In this document: positions 46,072 to 57,939 of the stretch, in pieces
How the letters are laid out: each line of letters starts with the position of its first letter
Numbering within the stretch: the first letter of the stretch is position 1
Assembly: GCA_016719535.1 (NCBI GenBank)
Contig: JADJYX010000030.1
Coordinates: 43,502 to 107,501, forward strand
Direction: 5' to 3'
Length of the DNA: 64,000 nt
Source: Rubrivivax sp.
GTDB taxonomy: Bacteria; Pseudomonadota; Gammaproteobacteria; Burkholderiales; Burkholderiaceae_C
Made by a program: the position numbers and the translations under genes
The notes under the pieces: model-generated
Databases searched by the model: none
The model's input: the letters and a program-made list of their open reading frames with translations, nothing else
Told to the model about the DNA's origin: nothing

Positions 46072-47373
46072 CGCCGTCCACTCCGACCCGACCTCGTCCG
46101 CACCCGGCACCGGCTGCGGCCGCGGCAACGCCTTCAGGCCGCGGATCAGCGGCAGCCGCCAGGCCACCACCGCCAGCAGCAGCGACGTCACCGCGGCGAA
46201 GGCCAGTGCCGAGCGCAGCCCGACATGCTCGCCCAGCCAGCCGCCCAGCATCGACCCGGCCGGTGCCGCCAGCAGCGTCAGCCAGCGCATCGTGCTCGTC
46301 ATGCGGCCCAGCAGCGGCTCGGGCGTGACCGCCTGGCGCAGCGCCAGGAAGTTGATGAAGATGAAGACCGCGCCCATCGTGAACATCGCCATCATCAGCG
46401 CGAAGGCCGCCACGCCCCAGGCATTGGCCGGCGCCAGCGCCGGCAGCAGCCAGCCGACGCCGGTGATGACGTAGCCCACCACCAGGCAGGGCCCCGGGCC
46501 GATGCGCTGGCTGATCCGCCGGCCCCAGACGCTGCCGGTGATGGTGCCCACGCCCATGCCCATGTAGCACAGGCCCACGGTCTGCTCCGACAGGCCCAGC
46601 GTGCGCGTGGCCACCAGGATCTGCACCACCAGCGCGGCATAGTGGGCCATCTGCCACACCGCCATCAGCACCGCCAGCGTCACCAGCACCGGCGTGTATG
46701 CGACGAAGCGCAGGCCACCCCGCAGGTCGCGCCAGAAACTGGCATCGGCGGCGACGCGCACCTCCTCGCGCACGTGGATGCTGCGCAGGATCCAGGCCGA
46801 CCACAGCAGCAGCGCCGCATTGACCGACATCGCCCAGGGCGCGCCGAAGAGCTTGATCAGGAAGCCGGCAAAGCCCGGACCCGCCACCTCGGCCCCCGAG
46901 GTGGCGAGCGCATTCTTGGCGTGCGCCTCGACCAGCCGTTCACGCGGCACCACCTGTGTCAGCACGATCTGCGCCGCGCTGCCCGATACCGCATGCACCG
47001 CGCCGACGATGAAGCCCACCCCGTAGAGCCAGCCCATGGTCAAGGTGCCGAGCAGCCAGGCGACGGTGACGCTGGCCGCCGCCAGCCCGACCAGCAGCTC
47101 GCCGACCAGATAGACCGGCAGCTTGCGCACGCGGTCCAGCCAGACGCCGGCGGGCAGCGACAGCAGCAGGAAGGGCGACAGCTCGATCGCCGTCAGCAGG
47201 CCCATCTGCGTGGGGGTGGCATTCAGCAGCACCGCGGCCGTCAGCGGCAGCGCCAGCAGCATCACCTGCCCGCCGAAGGAGGCGGTCAGGATCGACAGCC
47301 ACAGCCGGCCATAGGTGCGGTCACGCCAGAGGTCGCCCTCGGGCAGGTGACTGAGCAGTCGAGCGGCAAGCAA
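46063..47373 (-). CDS. MFS transporter (MFS_3 / EntS-like)
   Basis: A 436-residue, 12-helix major facilitator. The N-terminal DLWRDRTYGRLWLSILTASFGGQVMLLALPLTAAVLL and the loop SLPAGVWLDRVRKLPVYLVGE are typical of the MFS_3/EntS-like exporters. The start is TTG at 47373; no better start is near, so the first residues are uncertain. It stands alone, convergent to ugpQ. Substrate unknown; relatives include siderophore and macrolide exporters. Confidence 0.85.
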   Translation of the reverse strand: MLAARLLSHLPEGDLWRDRTYGRLWLSILTASFGGQVMLLALPLTAAVLLNATPTQMGLLTAIELSPFLLLSLPAGVWLDRVRKLPVYLVGELLVGLAAASVTVAWLLGTLTMGWLYGVGFIVGAVHAVSGSAAQIVLTQVVPRERLVEAHAKNALATSGAEVAGPGFAGFLIKLFGAPWAMSVNAALLLWSAWILRSIHVREEVRVAADASFWRDLRGGLRFVAYTPVLVTLAVLMAVWQMAHYAALVVQILVATRTLGLSEQTVGLCYMGMGVGTITGSVWGRRISQRIGPGPCLVVGYVITGVGWLLPALAPANAWGVAAFALMMAMFTMGAVFIFINFLALRQAVTPEPLLGRMTSTMRWLTLLAAPAGSMLGGWLGEHVGLRSALAFAAVTSLLLAVVAWRLPLIRGLKALPRPQPVPGADEVGSEWTALR

Positions 47374-47462
47374 GACAGTCGCGCTCGCCGTCAGAGATAC
47401 CGATCGCGCGCCAGTGACCCACCCAGCGGCCGCCGCGGAACCGGCTCTGCCGGGCCGCTGGC

Positions 47463-47506
47463 GGCGCCCCCCTGGGGGGGAGGCGCCGAAGGCGCTTCGG
47501 GGGGGG
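47463..47506. repeat. GC-rich hairpins directly 3' of argJ
   Basis: GGCGCCCCCCTGGGGGGGA runs into a second stem, GCGCC-GAA-GGCGC, and ends in a run of eight G next to the argJ stop. The layout is like the structures after aspS and the symporter gene. It is probably a terminator for argJ. Confidence 0.6.
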
Positions 47507-48736
47507 TCAAGATCGGTAGTCGGCGTTGATGCTGACGTAGTCGTGCGACAGGTCGCAGGTCCAGACCTCGGTGGCGGCGCCGCCGCGGTGCAGGTGCACG
47601 CGCACCGTGATCTCGGACTGCTTCATCACGCGCTGGCCGTCGGCCTCCTGGTAGGCCGGGTGGCGGCCGCCTTTCGTCGCCACGTGCACGTCGTCCAGGT
47701 GCAGGTCGATCAGGCCCTGGTCGAGGTCGTCGATGCCGGCATAACCCACCGCCGCCAGGATGCGGCCGAGGTTGGGGTCGCTGGCGAAGAAGGCCGTCTT
47801 GACCAGCGGTGAATGCGCGATGGCATAGGCCACCAGGCGGCACTCGGCCTCGTCGCGGCCGCCCTCGACCCGCACGGTGATGAACTTGGTCGCGCCTTCG
47901 CCGTCGCGCACGATGGCCTGCGCCAGCTGCCGCGACACCCCGATCACCGCATCGGCCAGCGCCCGCCCTTCGGCCGAGCCCAGGTCGGTGATGGCGGCAT
48001 GGCCGGCGCGCTGCGTGGCCACCAGCACGAAGGAATCGTTGGTCGAGGTATCGCCGTCGATGGTGATGCGGTTGAAGCTGGCATCGGCAGCCTGGCGCAC
48101 CAGCGCATCCAGCAGGGCCGGGGCGATCACCGCGTCGGTGGCGACGAAGCCCAGCATGGTCGCCATGTTGGGGCGGATCATGCCGGCGCCCTTGCTGATG
48201 CCGGTCACCGTCACCGTCTGGCCGCCGATGCTCACCTGGCGCGACGCCGCTTTCGGCAGCGTATCGGTGGTCATGATGCCTTCGGCCGCCTGCGCCCAGT
48301 GGGCCGCGTGCAGGTCGGCCTGCGCCGCCGGCAGCCCGGCCTCGATGCGCTCGACCGGCAGCGTTTCCATGATCACGCCGGTGGAAAACGGCAGCACCGC
48401 CTGCGCCTCGACGCCGAGGCATGCCGCCACCGCGGCACAGGTGCGGCGCGCCCGCGCCAGGCCGTCGGCGCCGGTGCCGGCATTGGCATTGCCGGTATTG
48501 ACCACCAGCGCGCGGATGCCGCTGCCCGCCGCCAGGAGTTCGCGGCACACCTGCACCGGCGCGGCGCAGAAGCGGTTGTTCGTAAACACCCCGGCCACCG
48601 CGCAGCCCTCGTCCAGCGCAAACAGCACCAGGTCGCGCCGGTTGGCCTTGCGCACCCCGGCCATCGCGGTGCCGATGCGCAGGCCGGCGACGGGGTGGAG
48701 TTGATCGGCGGGCGTGGGGGTGAAATTGACGGGCAT
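47507..48736 (-). CDS. argJ: Bifunctional glutamate N-acetyltransferase / amino-acid acetyltransferase ArgJ
   Basis: A 409-residue Ntn-type enzyme of the cyclic arginine pathway that moves the acetyl group from N-acetylornithine to glutamate. The self-cleavage site is MATMLG with Thr193 as the nucleophile. GVFTNNRFCAAPV, VVNTGNANAGTG, STGVIMETLP and the TSTNDSFVL segment are conserved, and the end HDYVSINADYRS is complete. ATG at 48736. Related genomes place argJ next to secA; here two protease genes lie between. Confidence 0.96.
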   Translation of the reverse strand: MPVNFTPTPADQLHPVAGLRIGTAMAGVRKANRRDLVLFALDEGCAVAGVFTNNRFCAAPVQVCRELLAAGSGIRALVVNTGNANAGTGADGLARARRTCAAVAACLGVEAQAVLPFSTGVIMETLPVERIEAGLPAAQADLHAAHWAQAAEGIMTTDTLPKAASRQVSIGGQTVTVTGISKGAGMIRPNMATMLGFVATDAVIAPALLDALVRQAADASFNRITIDGDTSTNDSFVLVATQRAGHAAITDLGSAEGRALADAVIGVSRQLAQAIVRDGEGATKFITVRVEGGRDEAECRLVAYAIAHSPLVKTAFFASDPNLGRILAAVGYAGIDDLDQGLIDLHLDDVHVATKGGRHPAYQEADGQRVMKQSEITVRVHLHRGGAATEVWTCDLSHDYVSINADYRS

Positions 48737-49051
48737 TGCTTGACCGGAGTTTGAACAGGCTGGTCCGGGACATTGTAGGGATCGGCCACGCGCACATCCC
48801 TCATTCGAGGGGGTGCCGCGCGACACCAACCACAGGCAACTACCCATGGCCACTTTCTTGCTGGTGAGCAACATCGTGACACTTCGCACGCCGGCCGGGC
48901 ATCGCCCTGGAGCGGTGTCGGAGGTCGCGTGGCAGGACCGGGCGCGGTGCGGGGACGTTGAGGTCTGCGCGCCACGCAAACCCTGCCCGACTTCAACCAC
49001 CCCGATGGTGCGCAGCCGCGATCCGGCCTGCCCCGAAACTGGAGAGATTGC
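48737..49051. other. 315-bp spacer without a gene
   Basis: Divergent gap between argJ and the first subtilase. Frames on both strands here lack family resemblance and look like chance open frames. It must hold promoters for both genes. I see no clear hairpin or consensus, only GGAGA at 49040-49044 as the ribosome site for the protease. Confidence 0.6.
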
Positions 49052-51712
49052 ATGCAGAAGAAGAAGCTGCGCCTGGTCGCTGCCGCCGCGGCGGCGCTGG
49101 TGATGTCCATGGCCGCACCCGGCGTGATGGCGCAGGGCTCCGTCCCCGTGCAGGCGGCCGAGAATGGCCGGCTGTGGTTCGTCGAACTGGCCGGCAAGCC
49201 GGTCGCCGACGGCAATGCCCGCAGCGCGGTGCAGGCCGAGAAGGCCGCTTTCCGGCAGGCGGCCAGGGCCATGGGCATCAGCTACAAGGAGCGCTACAGC
49301 TACGACGTGCTGTTCAACGGCTTCGCGGTCGAGGTCGCGCCCGGCCAGCGCGCTGCGCTGGCCCGCATCGCGGGTGTGAAGGCGATGTACCCCGTCGAGG
49401 TGGTGCAGGGCCCGACCCCCGAGCAGCGTGAGCAGATCCGCGCCGACCTCGCCACCGCGCTGGCCATGACCGGTGCTAACGTGGCGCAGAACAGCCTGGG
49501 CCTGACCGGCGCCGGCATCAAGGTCGGTGTCATCGATACCGGCATCGACATCGACCACCCGGCCTTTGGCGGCAGCGGCAGCAACGGCACGACGCCGTTC
49601 CCGAGCCCGCGCGTGGCCTACGGCTACGACTTCGTCGGCGATGCCTACAACGCCGACCCCAGCAGCCCCGCCTTCAACCCGGTGCCCACGCCCGACCCCA
49701 ACCCCGATGACTGCGGCGGCCACGGCACCCACGTGGCCGGCATCGTCGGCGCCAACGGCGGCGGCCTGACCGGCGTGGCCCCCGGCGTCACCTTCGGCGC
49801 CTACCGCGTCTTCGGCTGCGCCGGCTCGACCTCGTCGGACATCATCGTCGCGGCGCTCGAGCGCGCCTATGCCGACGGCATGCAGATCGTCAACCAGAGC
49901 CTGGGCGCCGCGCGGCAGTGGCCGCAATACCCGACCGCCCAGGCCACGAGCCGCCTGGTCGACAAGGGCGTGGTGATGGTGGCCTCGATCGGCAACAACG
50001 GCCCCGGCGGTGGTTCGCCGGACGCCCTGTTTGCCGCTGGCGCGCCCGGCGTGGGCGAGAAGGTGATCGGGGTCGCGTCGTACGACAACACGTCGGTCAC
50101 GCTCAGCCAGTTCCTCATCTCCCCCGACAACACGGCCATCGGGTTCAACGCCGCGACGGGCGCGCCGCTGCCGCCCACCAGCGGCACCGGCGCACTCGCC
50201 CGGACCGGCACGGCCACGACCGCCAACGACGCCTGCAACGCCGTCGCGCCGGCGCCCGGATCGCTGACCGGCAAGATCGCCCTGATCCGGCGCGGCACCT
50301 GCAGCTTCTACGAGAAGGCCTTCAACGCGCAGGCCGCCGGCGCCATCGGCGTCGTGCTCTACAACAACGCGCCAGGCCGCATCAACCCGACGGTCGCAGG
50401 CACCCCGGCGATCACGATCCCGGTTGCCGCGGTTTCCGACACCGAAGGCGTGCTGATCAACAACCGGCTCGCCTCGGGCCCGGTCGACCTGACCTGGACC
50501 AACCAGGTCGGCAGCTTCCCGAGCCCGACTGGCGGCCTGATCTCCGGCTTCAGCTCCTTCGGCCTGGCCGCCGACCTCAGCCTGAAGCCCAACATCGGCG
50601 CCCCGGGCGGCAGCATCTACTCGGCCTATCCGCTGGAAGCCGGCGGCTACGCCACGCTGTCGGGCACCTCGATGTCGGCGCCTCATGTAGCCGGCGGCAT
50701 CGCGCTCATCAAGCAGGCGCGACCGGAGATCCCGGCGACAAAGATGATGGCGCACATCCAGAATACCGCCGACCCGAAAAACTGGTCGGGCAACCCAGGA
50801 TCTGGCTTCCTGGACTTCGTGCACCGCCAGGGCGCCGGCATGATGGACATCGTCGCCACCGTGCAGTCGAAGGCCCTGGTCGAGCCCAGCCAGATCGCCC
50901 TCGGCGAGAGCGAGGCCGGGCCGAAGACGGTGCGCATCACGGTGAAGAACGATGCCGCGGGGGCGGTGACCTACGACCTGTCTCACGTCGCCGCGCTGGC
51001 CACCGGACCGAACAACACCTGCGGGGCCACCTGCCCGGCGTCCTTCAACACCACCGGCACCTTCCTCGCGCCGGCGACCGTGAGTCTGAACGCGGCGAGC
51101 ATCACCGTGCCGGGCAAGGGCAGCGCCAGCTTCGACGTCACCATCGACGCCAACGCGGCCCTCGCAAACCGCGGCATCTACGGCGGCTACGTCACGCTGA
51201 CGCCGCAAGGTGGTGGCGAGACGCTGCGCGTGCCGTATGCGGGTCTGAAGGGCGACTACCAGAGCACGCCGGTGCTCACGCCGACGACCAACGGTTTCCC
51301 GTGGCTGGCCAAGCTGCAGGGCACGTCGCTCTTCAACCAGCCCGACGGCGCCAGCTATGCGATGGCCGGTGACGACATCCCGTACTTCCTGCTGCACTTC
51401 GATCACCATGTGCAGAAGCTGGAGTTCACGGTGGTGAAGGCTGCCGATGGCAAGCCGGTGCACCCGGTGTTCAGCAAGACCGACGTCTTCGAATACCTCG
51501 GTCGCAACTCGACGCCCGGTGGCTTCTTCACCTTCACCTGGGACGGCACGCGCATGCACGACAACGGCAAGGGCACGCCGGACCATCGCAAGGTGGTGCC
51601 GAACGGTCAGTACCGGATCGTGATCCGTGCGCTGAAGCCGCTGGGCGACGAGAAGAATCCGGCCCACTGGGAGACCTGGACCTCGCCGACGATCACGGTG
51701 GCGCGGCCTTGA
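49052..51712 (+). CDS. Secreted S8 (subtilisin-like) serine protease with PA domain
   Basis: An 886-residue exported protease. The signal peptide ends near GVMAQ, an I9 inhibitor-like prodomain spans about 35-118, and the catalytic triad is Asp162 (VGVIDTGID), His224 (GGHGTHVAG) and Ser540 (LSGTSMSAPHVAG). A protease-associated insert lies around 370-490 (LIRRGTCSFYEKAFNAQAAGAIGVVLYNN). Beta-sandwich domains follow from about 600, as in lactocepin-type S8 enzymes. ATG at 49052 follows GGAGAGATTGC. Probably degrades extracellular protein. It is followed by a terminator and a second S8 gene. Confidence 0.92.
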   Translation: MQKKKLRLVAAAAAALVMSMAAPGVMAQGSVPVQAAENGRLWFVELAGKPVADGNARSAVQAEKAAFRQAARAMGISYKERYSYDVLFNGFAVEVAPGQRAALARIAGVKAMYPVEVVQGPTPEQREQIRADLATALAMTGANVAQNSLGLTGAGIKVGVIDTGIDIDHPAFGGSGSNGTTPFPSPRVAYGYDFVGDAYNADPSSPAFNPVPTPDPNPDDCGGHGTHVAGIVGANGGGLTGVAPGVTFGAYRVFGCAGSTSSDIIVAALERAYADGMQIVNQSLGAARQWPQYPTAQATSRLVDKGVVMVASIGNNGPGGGSPDALFAAGAPGVGEKVIGVASYDNTSVTLSQFLISPDNTAIGFNAATGAPLPPTSGTGALARTGTATTANDACNAVAPAPGSLTGKIALIRRGTCSFYEKAFNAQAAGAIGVVLYNNAPGRINPTVAGTPAITIPVAAVSDTEGVLINNRLASGPVDLTWTNQVGSFPSPTGGLISGFSSFGLAADLSLKPNIGAPGGSIYSAYPLEAGGYATLSGTSMSAPHVAGGIALIKQARPEIPATKMMAHIQNTADPKNWSGNPGSGFLDFVHRQGAGMMDIVATVQSKALVEPSQIALGESEAGPKTVRITVKNDAAGAVTYDLSHVAALATGPNNTCGATCPASFNTTGTFLAPATVSLNAASITVPGKGSASFDVTIDANAALANRGIYGGYVTLTPQGGGETLRVPYAGLKGDYQSTPVLTPTTNGFPWLAKLQGTSLFNQPDGASYAMAGDDIPYFLLHFDHHVQKLEFTVVKAADGKPVHPVFSKTDVFEYLGRNSTPGGFFTFTWDGTRMHDNGKGTPDHRKVVPNGQYRIVIRALKPLGDEKNPAHWETWTSPTITVARP

Positions 51713-51755
51713 TCGCGTAGCCCTCCGATCAGCAGTCGAGGGCACTGCACTTCAG

Positions 51756-51784
51756 AAGGCCCCGGGCACCCGCTCGGGGCCTTT
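51756..51784 (+). terminator. Rho-independent terminator after the first subtilase
   Basis: AAGGCCCCG and CGGGGCCTT pair around a 10-base loop and end in TTT. The hairpin lies 44 bp past the subtilase stop, so the two protease genes are probably separate transcripts. Confidence 0.8.
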
Positions 51785-51972
51785 GACATTCAGCGCGCCG
51801 CGCGGGCCGGTCGCGCCTCCGATCCCGGGCAGGGCTCGAACCCCTGGTCATCCACGTTGCGCAGGTTTGCACTTCACGGTAGGTTGTATCCACGCCTCTC
51901 CCGCACATCCCGGCGGGCAGGTCGGGCCGCCCGACCGGCGCGCCCAACTCACTTCTCACCCACGGAGGATTC

Positions 51973-53343
51973 ATGAGACTCTCGACCCTCGCTGCTGCCG
52001 CATTGGCGACAGCACTCTCGGTGCCAGGGGCTGCCTTGGCCGCCTCGTTCGTCGTCATGGGGGCGAACATGGAGGCCGCCGTCGTCGCGGCAGGAGGCAG
52101 TGTCACCAAGCGGCTGCCCGCCATCGGTGCGGTGGTCGCCGAAGGCGGTGCAAACTTCAAGGCGGCCGTCGGCAAGCAGGCCGGCGTGCAGGACGTTCTG
52201 CCGAACCTGAATGTCCGCTGGCAACCGAAGACCCGCATCCACACGCAGGCCGTGGCCGAGGCCGTCGACCCGCCGAACAATCCGCCGGGGTCCATCGACT
52301 CGCGCTTCAACCTGCAGTGGGGCCACACCGCGGTCAAGGCCGTGCACGCATGGAACGCCGGCTACACGGGCACCGGCGCGCGCGTGGCGGTGCTCGACGG
52401 GGGCTTCAGCGTCGATCACCCCGACATTGCGACCCAGTACGACCCGACGTGCTCGGCAGACATGACGGGCGAAGGCCTGGCTTACGGACCGAACAGCGAC
52501 GACCCGACAGGCATCTTCTCGCACGGCATGCACACCGCCGGCACCATCGCTGCGGCGTTCAACGGTACCGGCACCATCGGTGTCGCGCCTTCGGCAAAGC
52601 TCTGCCTGGTGAAGGTCCTCTTCAACTACGGCAGCGGCAGCTTCGGCGATGTGGCCGCGGGCATCGTCCACGCCGCCGACCAGGGCGTGGACGTCATCAG
52701 CATGAGCCTCGGCGGCGCCATCTACAAGTCGGGAGTGCCCGGCGAATACACCGCCCGTGAGGCCAACGAGCTGAAGAACCTCATCGCCAAGGCGGTGGCC
52801 TACGCACACCAGAAGGGCGCGCTGGTGATCACGTCCGCCGGCAACGAGGGCATCAATGGCGACAAGGACAAGAATCTGATCCACCTGCCTTCCGATGCGC
52901 CGCACGCGATGTCGGTGTCGGCAACTGCGCCCATCGGCTGGGCCCTCGATCCGAACGGTACCTTCCTGGATAACCTCGCTTCTTACTCGAACTACGGCCG
53001 TTCGGTGATCAGCGTGGCGGCACCCGGTGGCGACGCGGCCTACCCGGGCAACGAGAACTGCACGCTCGGTGGGCTGGTCCGGCCGTGCTACGTCTTCGAC
53101 CTCGTCTTCAGCACCGGCGGCGTGGTCGGTCCCAACGCCTACTACTACTGGAGCGCCGGCACGAGCATGGCCACGCCGCATGTCTCGGGGGTCGCTGCCT
53201 TGGCCGTCAGCCGCTATGGACGCATGCACCCGGCTCAGTTGCGCTCTCTGCTGGAGCGGGGCGCAGATGATCTTGGCCAGCCGGGCAACGACCCAGCCTA
53301 TGGCGCTGGCCGTGTGAACGCGGTGAACGCCATCTCCCGCTGA
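51973..53343 (+). CDS. Secreted S8 (subtilisin-like) serine protease
   Basis: A 456-residue exported subtilase. The signal peptide is residues 1-24 (ending AALAAS), a short prodomain runs to about 85, and the triad is Asp142 (VAVLDGGFSVDHPD), His184 (SHGMHTAG) and Ser398 (SAGTSMATPHVSG); Asn291 of SAGNE forms the oxyanion hole. Two pairs of Cys could form disulfides. ATG at 51973 follows GGAGG. It has no C-terminal accessory domains, unlike its upstream neighbour. Codon use looks slightly less GC3-biased than the flanking secA gene. Confidence 0.92.
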   Translation: MRLSTLAAAALATALSVPGAALAASFVVMGANMEAAVVAAGGSVTKRLPAIGAVVAEGGANFKAAVGKQAGVQDVLPNLNVRWQPKTRIHTQAVAEAVDPPNNPPGSIDSRFNLQWGHTAVKAVHAWNAGYTGTGARVAVLDGGFSVDHPDIATQYDPTCSADMTGEGLAYGPNSDDPTGIFSHGMHTAGTIAAAFNGTGTIGVAPSAKLCLVKVLFNYGSGSFGDVAAGIVHAADQGVDVISMSLGGAIYKSGVPGEYTAREANELKNLIAKAVAYAHQKGALVITSAGNEGINGDKDKNLIHLPSDAPHAMSVSATAPIGWALDPNGTFLDNLASYSNYGRSVISVAAPGGDAAYPGNENCTLGGLVRPCYVFDLVFSTGGVVGPNAYYYWSAGTSMATPHVSGVAALAVSRYGRMHPAQLRSLLERGADDLGQPGNDPAYGAGRVNAVNAISR

Positions 53344-53391
53344 GACGACGAGGCTGCCGACGCGCTGGTGCGCGGCGGTGGCCCGAACAGG

Positions 53392-53427
53392 ACAAAGGCC
53401 CCGCGGCTCGCGCCGCGGGGCCTTTGT
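53392..53427. terminator. Bidirectional terminator between subtilase and secA
   Basis: Perfect 16-bp arms ACAAAGGCCCCGCGGC / GCCGCGGGGCCTTTGT close a TCGC loop. The hairpin lies between two convergent stops and has T-rich ends on both strands, so it should terminate both genes. Confidence 0.9.
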
Positions 53428-53448
53428 CGCTGATGGGCAGCGAGTCGC

Positions 53449-56193
<2,745 letters not shown>

Positions 56194-56433
56194 GCGGCGA
56201 CGGAGCTTGGAGGTGTTCTGGAGGGGGGCCGGTGGCACCGCGGCAGATGGCCACCGGCACGCGCCGGCCACCCGTTGCCGGCCGCTTCGGCCCGGCTCTG
56301 CACGGCATGGCAGGTGAGGCCCGGGTGTGCCGACTCGAGGCCCTCGACCGAGGGGTGCGGCGCGGCAGGGCGCCTGGCGCGCAAAGCAGGGGAGTCTAGC
56401 ACCCGGGTGCCGGCCGCCTGGGCTGCAGGAATG

Positions 56434-57396
56434 TCAGGGCCGTGCCGTCCGGCCGCCCGCTCGCGCAGCCAGGGGTGCCGATGCCGCCGCCAGGAAGCGT
56501 GCCGGGTCCTGCGGCACGCCCTCGACCAGCACCTCGAAGTGCAGGTGCGGCCCGGTCGAGCGTCCGCTCGAGCCCACCTCGGCGATCGGCTGCCCTCGGC
56601 GCACGAGTTGCCCCGGCTGCACCAGCACCTTCAGGCAGTGCGCGTAGCGCGTGACGAGGCCATTGCCGTGGTCGAGTTCGACCGTCTGGCCGTAGTCGGC
56701 GTGCCAGTCGGCCGTCACCACCACGCCGGCGGCCGACGCCACGATCGGCGTGCCTGCCTCCGCCGGAAAATCCAGCCCGGTGTGCAGGGCGGCGCGGCCG
56801 CTGAACGGGTCGGTGCGAAAACCGAATCCCGAGCCCACCGGGCCGTCGACCGGCGGCGCGCTGGGCACGCGCAGGGCCTCGAGCCGGGCCTGGAACAGAC
56901 GCGATTCGCTGTAGGTGAAGAGGTCGGTGTGCCAGTCGGCGGCCTCGTCGAGCCCGGCCACGACGCGCTGCAACTGCTCCAGCGACGGCCGCTGCGCGGC
57001 GACGAAGGGCCCGCCCTTGCCGGCGCCCACGGCATCCGGGCGCAGCGGCTTGAGTTCTTCGGACTTGACACCGGCCAGGCCGCTGACGCGGTCGCTCATG
57101 GCCTCCAGCCGCACCAGCTTGGCCTGCATCTCGCCCACTTTCTGCGCCATGGCATCGAGGTTGTCGCGCATGAAGCGGTCGCGCTGGGCGATCTCGTCGC
57201 GCACCACCCACTGCACGATCTGGCTGACGACCGGCCAGCCCTCGCGCGCGGCCTTGAGGAAGACGAAGTGATAGACGGTGCCCGACACCAACATCAGCAC
57301 GAAGGCCAGCGCCGCAGCGGCCAGGGCCATCTGCAGGGCGCTGAACTGCATCACGCGCGTGCGGGCCATGCGGCCATGGGTGATGAGCACTTGCAT
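56434..57396 (-). CDS. M23-family metallopeptidase (LytM domain)
   Basis: A 320-residue membrane-anchored protein: one transmembrane helix (about residues 22-48), a helical region with MAQKVGEMQAKLVRLEAMSDRV, then a LytM/M23 domain with GFGFRTDPFSGRAALHTGLDF, YGQTVELDHGNGLVTRYAHC and STGPHLHFEV. The His, Asp and HxH zinc ligands are all present, so it should be an active peptidoglycan endopeptidase. ATG at 57396 is only 18 bp from the divergent dciA-like start. Being next to secA is a known betaproteobacterial order. Confidence 0.92.
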   Translation of the reverse strand: MQVLITHGRMARTRVMQFSALQMALAAAALAFVLMLVSGTVYHFVFLKAAREGWPVVSQIVQWVVRDEIAQRDRFMRDNLDAMAQKVGEMQAKLVRLEAMSDRVSGLAGVKSEELKPLRPDAVGAGKGGPFVAAQRPSLEQLQRVVAGLDEAADWHTDLFTYSESRLFQARLEALRVPSAPPVDGPVGSGFGFRTDPFSGRAALHTGLDFPAEAGTPIVASAAGVVVTADWHADYGQTVELDHGNGLVTRYAHCLKVLVQPGQLVRRGQPIAEVGSSGRSTGPHLHFEVLVEGVPQDPARFLAAASAPLAARAGGRTARP

Positions 57397-57414
57397 CGCC
57401 AATAAACTCCTGCC

Positions 57415-57738
57415 ATGTCGACGCGTCAGCCCCAGGAGCCAACGCTCAAGCTGGCCACCGCACTCGACCGGTCCGAGCCGCTGGGCCTGTTGCTGCGCCG
57501 CCTGCAGGAGGCGCGTGCGCATTTTGAAACCGTGGCACCCCTGCTGCCACCGGCGCTGCGTGCCGACGTGCGCCCCGGGCCGGTGGACGGCGACGTCTGG
57601 ACCCTGCTGGCCGCCCACAACCCGGCGGCGGCCAAACTGCGCCAGTTGCTGCCCTTGTTGCTGCAGCACCTGCAGGCGGCGGGCTGGCAGGGTACTTCAA
57701 TCAAGGTGCGGGTTCAACCGCGTCCGCCGGGAAGCTGA
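57415..57738 (+). CDS. dciA: DciA-like (DUF721) protein
   Basis: A 107-residue DUF721-type protein. LGLLLRRLQEARAHFETVAPLLPPALRADVRPGPVDGDVWTLLAAHNPAAAKLRQLLPLLLQHL follows the pattern of DciA, the helicase-operator protein that helps load replicative helicase DnaB in bacteria without DnaC. Position beside the M23 gene and secA supports this. ATG at 57415. Conservation is moderate, so the symbol is tentative. It is the last chromosomal gene before the integrated element. Confidence 0.75.
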   Translation: MSTRQPQEPTLKLATALDRSEPLGLLLRRLQEARAHFETVAPLLPPALRADVRPGPVDGDVWTLLAAHNPAAAKLRQLLPLLLQHLQAAGWQGTSIKVRVQPRPPGS

Positions 57739-57751
57739 AACCCGAGGTTGC

Positions 57752-57798
57752 TGGTGCCGGCTGTCCGAATCGAACGGACGACCTTCCGCTTACAAGGC
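57752..57798 (-). other. attL: displaced tRNA-Thr 3' fragment
   Basis: These 47 bp read, on the minus strand, as the anticodon loop to CCA part of tRNA-Thr (TTGTAAG loop through GGCACCA). They match the right-hand copy at 63954-64000 at 44 of 47 positions. No 5' half follows, so this is not a complete gene. It marks the left edge of the element. Confidence 0.85.
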
Positions 57799-57905
57799 GT
57801 GCCGGCTGGTATCCAGCAGGACGACCGAGGATCACGCAAAGCATTGATTCATAGGGGTGTGTAGTCCTGACGCTTCCTTGACCATCCGCTAGTGTCCGGC
57901 TAGAG

Positions 57906-57925
57906 TGGTATCCGAAGTGGTATCC
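57906..57925. repeat. Arm-type direct repeat, left end
   Basis: TGGTATCCGAAGTGGTATCC holds two TGGTATCC units 12 bp apart; a third unit lies at 57807-57814. The same pair with one base change is at 63873-63892 near the right end. These are likely integrase arm-binding sites, and the left pair is also just 15 bp before the integrase ATG, where it could control int. Confidence 0.65.
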
Positions 57926-57939
57926 AAAGCGAGGCGGCG

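Noticed and set aside
48813..49103. A 96-codon frame in the argJ-subtilase gap
   Set aside because: It overlaps the subtilase start in another frame, is Arg/Pro/Cys-rich, and has no recognisable motif.
57752..57798. Second complete tRNA-Thr gene
   Set aside because: Sequence beyond the anticodon loop (57799 onward) does not contain a D arm or acceptor 5' strand, so this is only a 3' fragment.
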